Source of the DNA: Methanobrevibacter sp.
GTDB taxonomy: Archaea > Methanobacteriota > Methanobacteria > Methanobacteriales > Methanobacteriaceae
Length of the DNA: 5,493 bases
Assembly: GCA_009776495.1 (NCBI GenBank)
Contig: WRNS01000077.1
Span: 1-5,493, forward strand
Direction: 5' to 3'
Shown: in pieces, positions 5,431 to 5,493 of the stretch
How positions within the stretch are numbered: position 1 is the first letter of the stretch
Layout: each line of letters opens with the position of its first letter
The notes under the pieces: generated by a model
The model's database searches: none
The model's input: only the letters and a program-made list of their open reading frames with translations
What the model was told of the DNA's origin: nothing
Program-made: the position numbers and the translations under genes

Positions 5431-5490
5431 TAATATTTATTTCTTAAATTTAATATATATTTCATTATTATAATATATATTTCTCATTTG
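5431..5490 (+). repeat. Three tandem boxes on an exact 20-bp period
   Basis: TAATATTTATTTC (5431-5443), TAATATATATTTC (5451-5463) and TAATATATATTTC (5471-5483) are 13-bp boxes, two identical and one with a single mismatch, separated by unrelated 7-bp spacers (TTAAATT, ATTATTA, TCATTTG). A period of 20 bp is close to two helical turns, so the boxes face the same side of the DNA. The same 12-mer, AATATATATTTC, recurs at 5263-5274 in the vapB promoter in the same orientation. The array may continue beyond the right edge. A regulator-binding array is inferred; AT-rich slippage is the alternative. Confidence 0.45.
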
Positions 5491-5493
5491 AAT

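Noticed and set aside
5411..5493. CRISPR array or leader
   Set aside because: The repeated unit is only 13 bp with 7-bp spacers; CRISPR repeats and spacers are much longer and no cas gene is present.

Overview
The window is extremely AT-rich, with long gene-free stretches that are mostly A and T. It looks archaeal: Shine-Dalgarno sites resemble GAGGTGA, TATA boxes lie about 25 nt ahead of plausible starts, and there is a Sec-exported, sequon-rich, Ig-like surface protein, a VapBC pair and an Rpn-type C-terminal domain. A gut or rumen methanogen of the Methanobacteriales (Methanobrevibacter or Methanosphaera) is my best guess. That is inferred from composition and gene style; no marker gene is present to prove it.

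Layout. (1) 1-857, plus strand: the C-terminal part of a membrane acyltransferase (acyltransferase_3/OafA type), cut by the left edge and followed by a hairpin at 899-938. (2) 858-1813: about 950 bp without a convincing gene. Its left part is low-complexity AT with short repeats; its right part has a candidate promoter inside an inverted repeat and a run of four possible hairpins ahead of the next gene. (3) 1814-3601, plus strand: a 595-residue secreted protein with a signal peptide, five degenerate beta-sandwich-like modules, no cysteine and 16 N-glycosylation sequons. It is followed by a T-tract terminator and an imperfect hairpin at 3696-3747. (4) 3761-4130: AT-rich and gene-free. (5) 4238-4474, plus strand: a 78-residue stand-alone C-terminal domain of the Rpn (PD-(D/E)XK, transposase_31-like) family, with its own TATA box and a hairpin at the predicted 5' end of its mRNA. 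(6) 5247-4622, minus strand: an intact two-gene VapBC toxin-antitoxin operon (AbrB-type antitoxin, PIN-domain toxin) overlapping by 4 nt and convergent with the Rpn-like gene. (7) 5431-5490: three AT-rich boxes on an exact 20-bp period, with a matching copy in the vapB promoter.

The first two genes concern the cell envelope. The right third is a small accessory cluster of toxin-antitoxin and Rpn-type genes, common in methanogen genomes near mobile or defence loci. No gene cluster here forms a clearly new system. The parts most worth a second look are the orphan Rpn C-terminal gene, the 20-bp-period boxes upstream of vapBC and the structured leader of the surface-protein gene.
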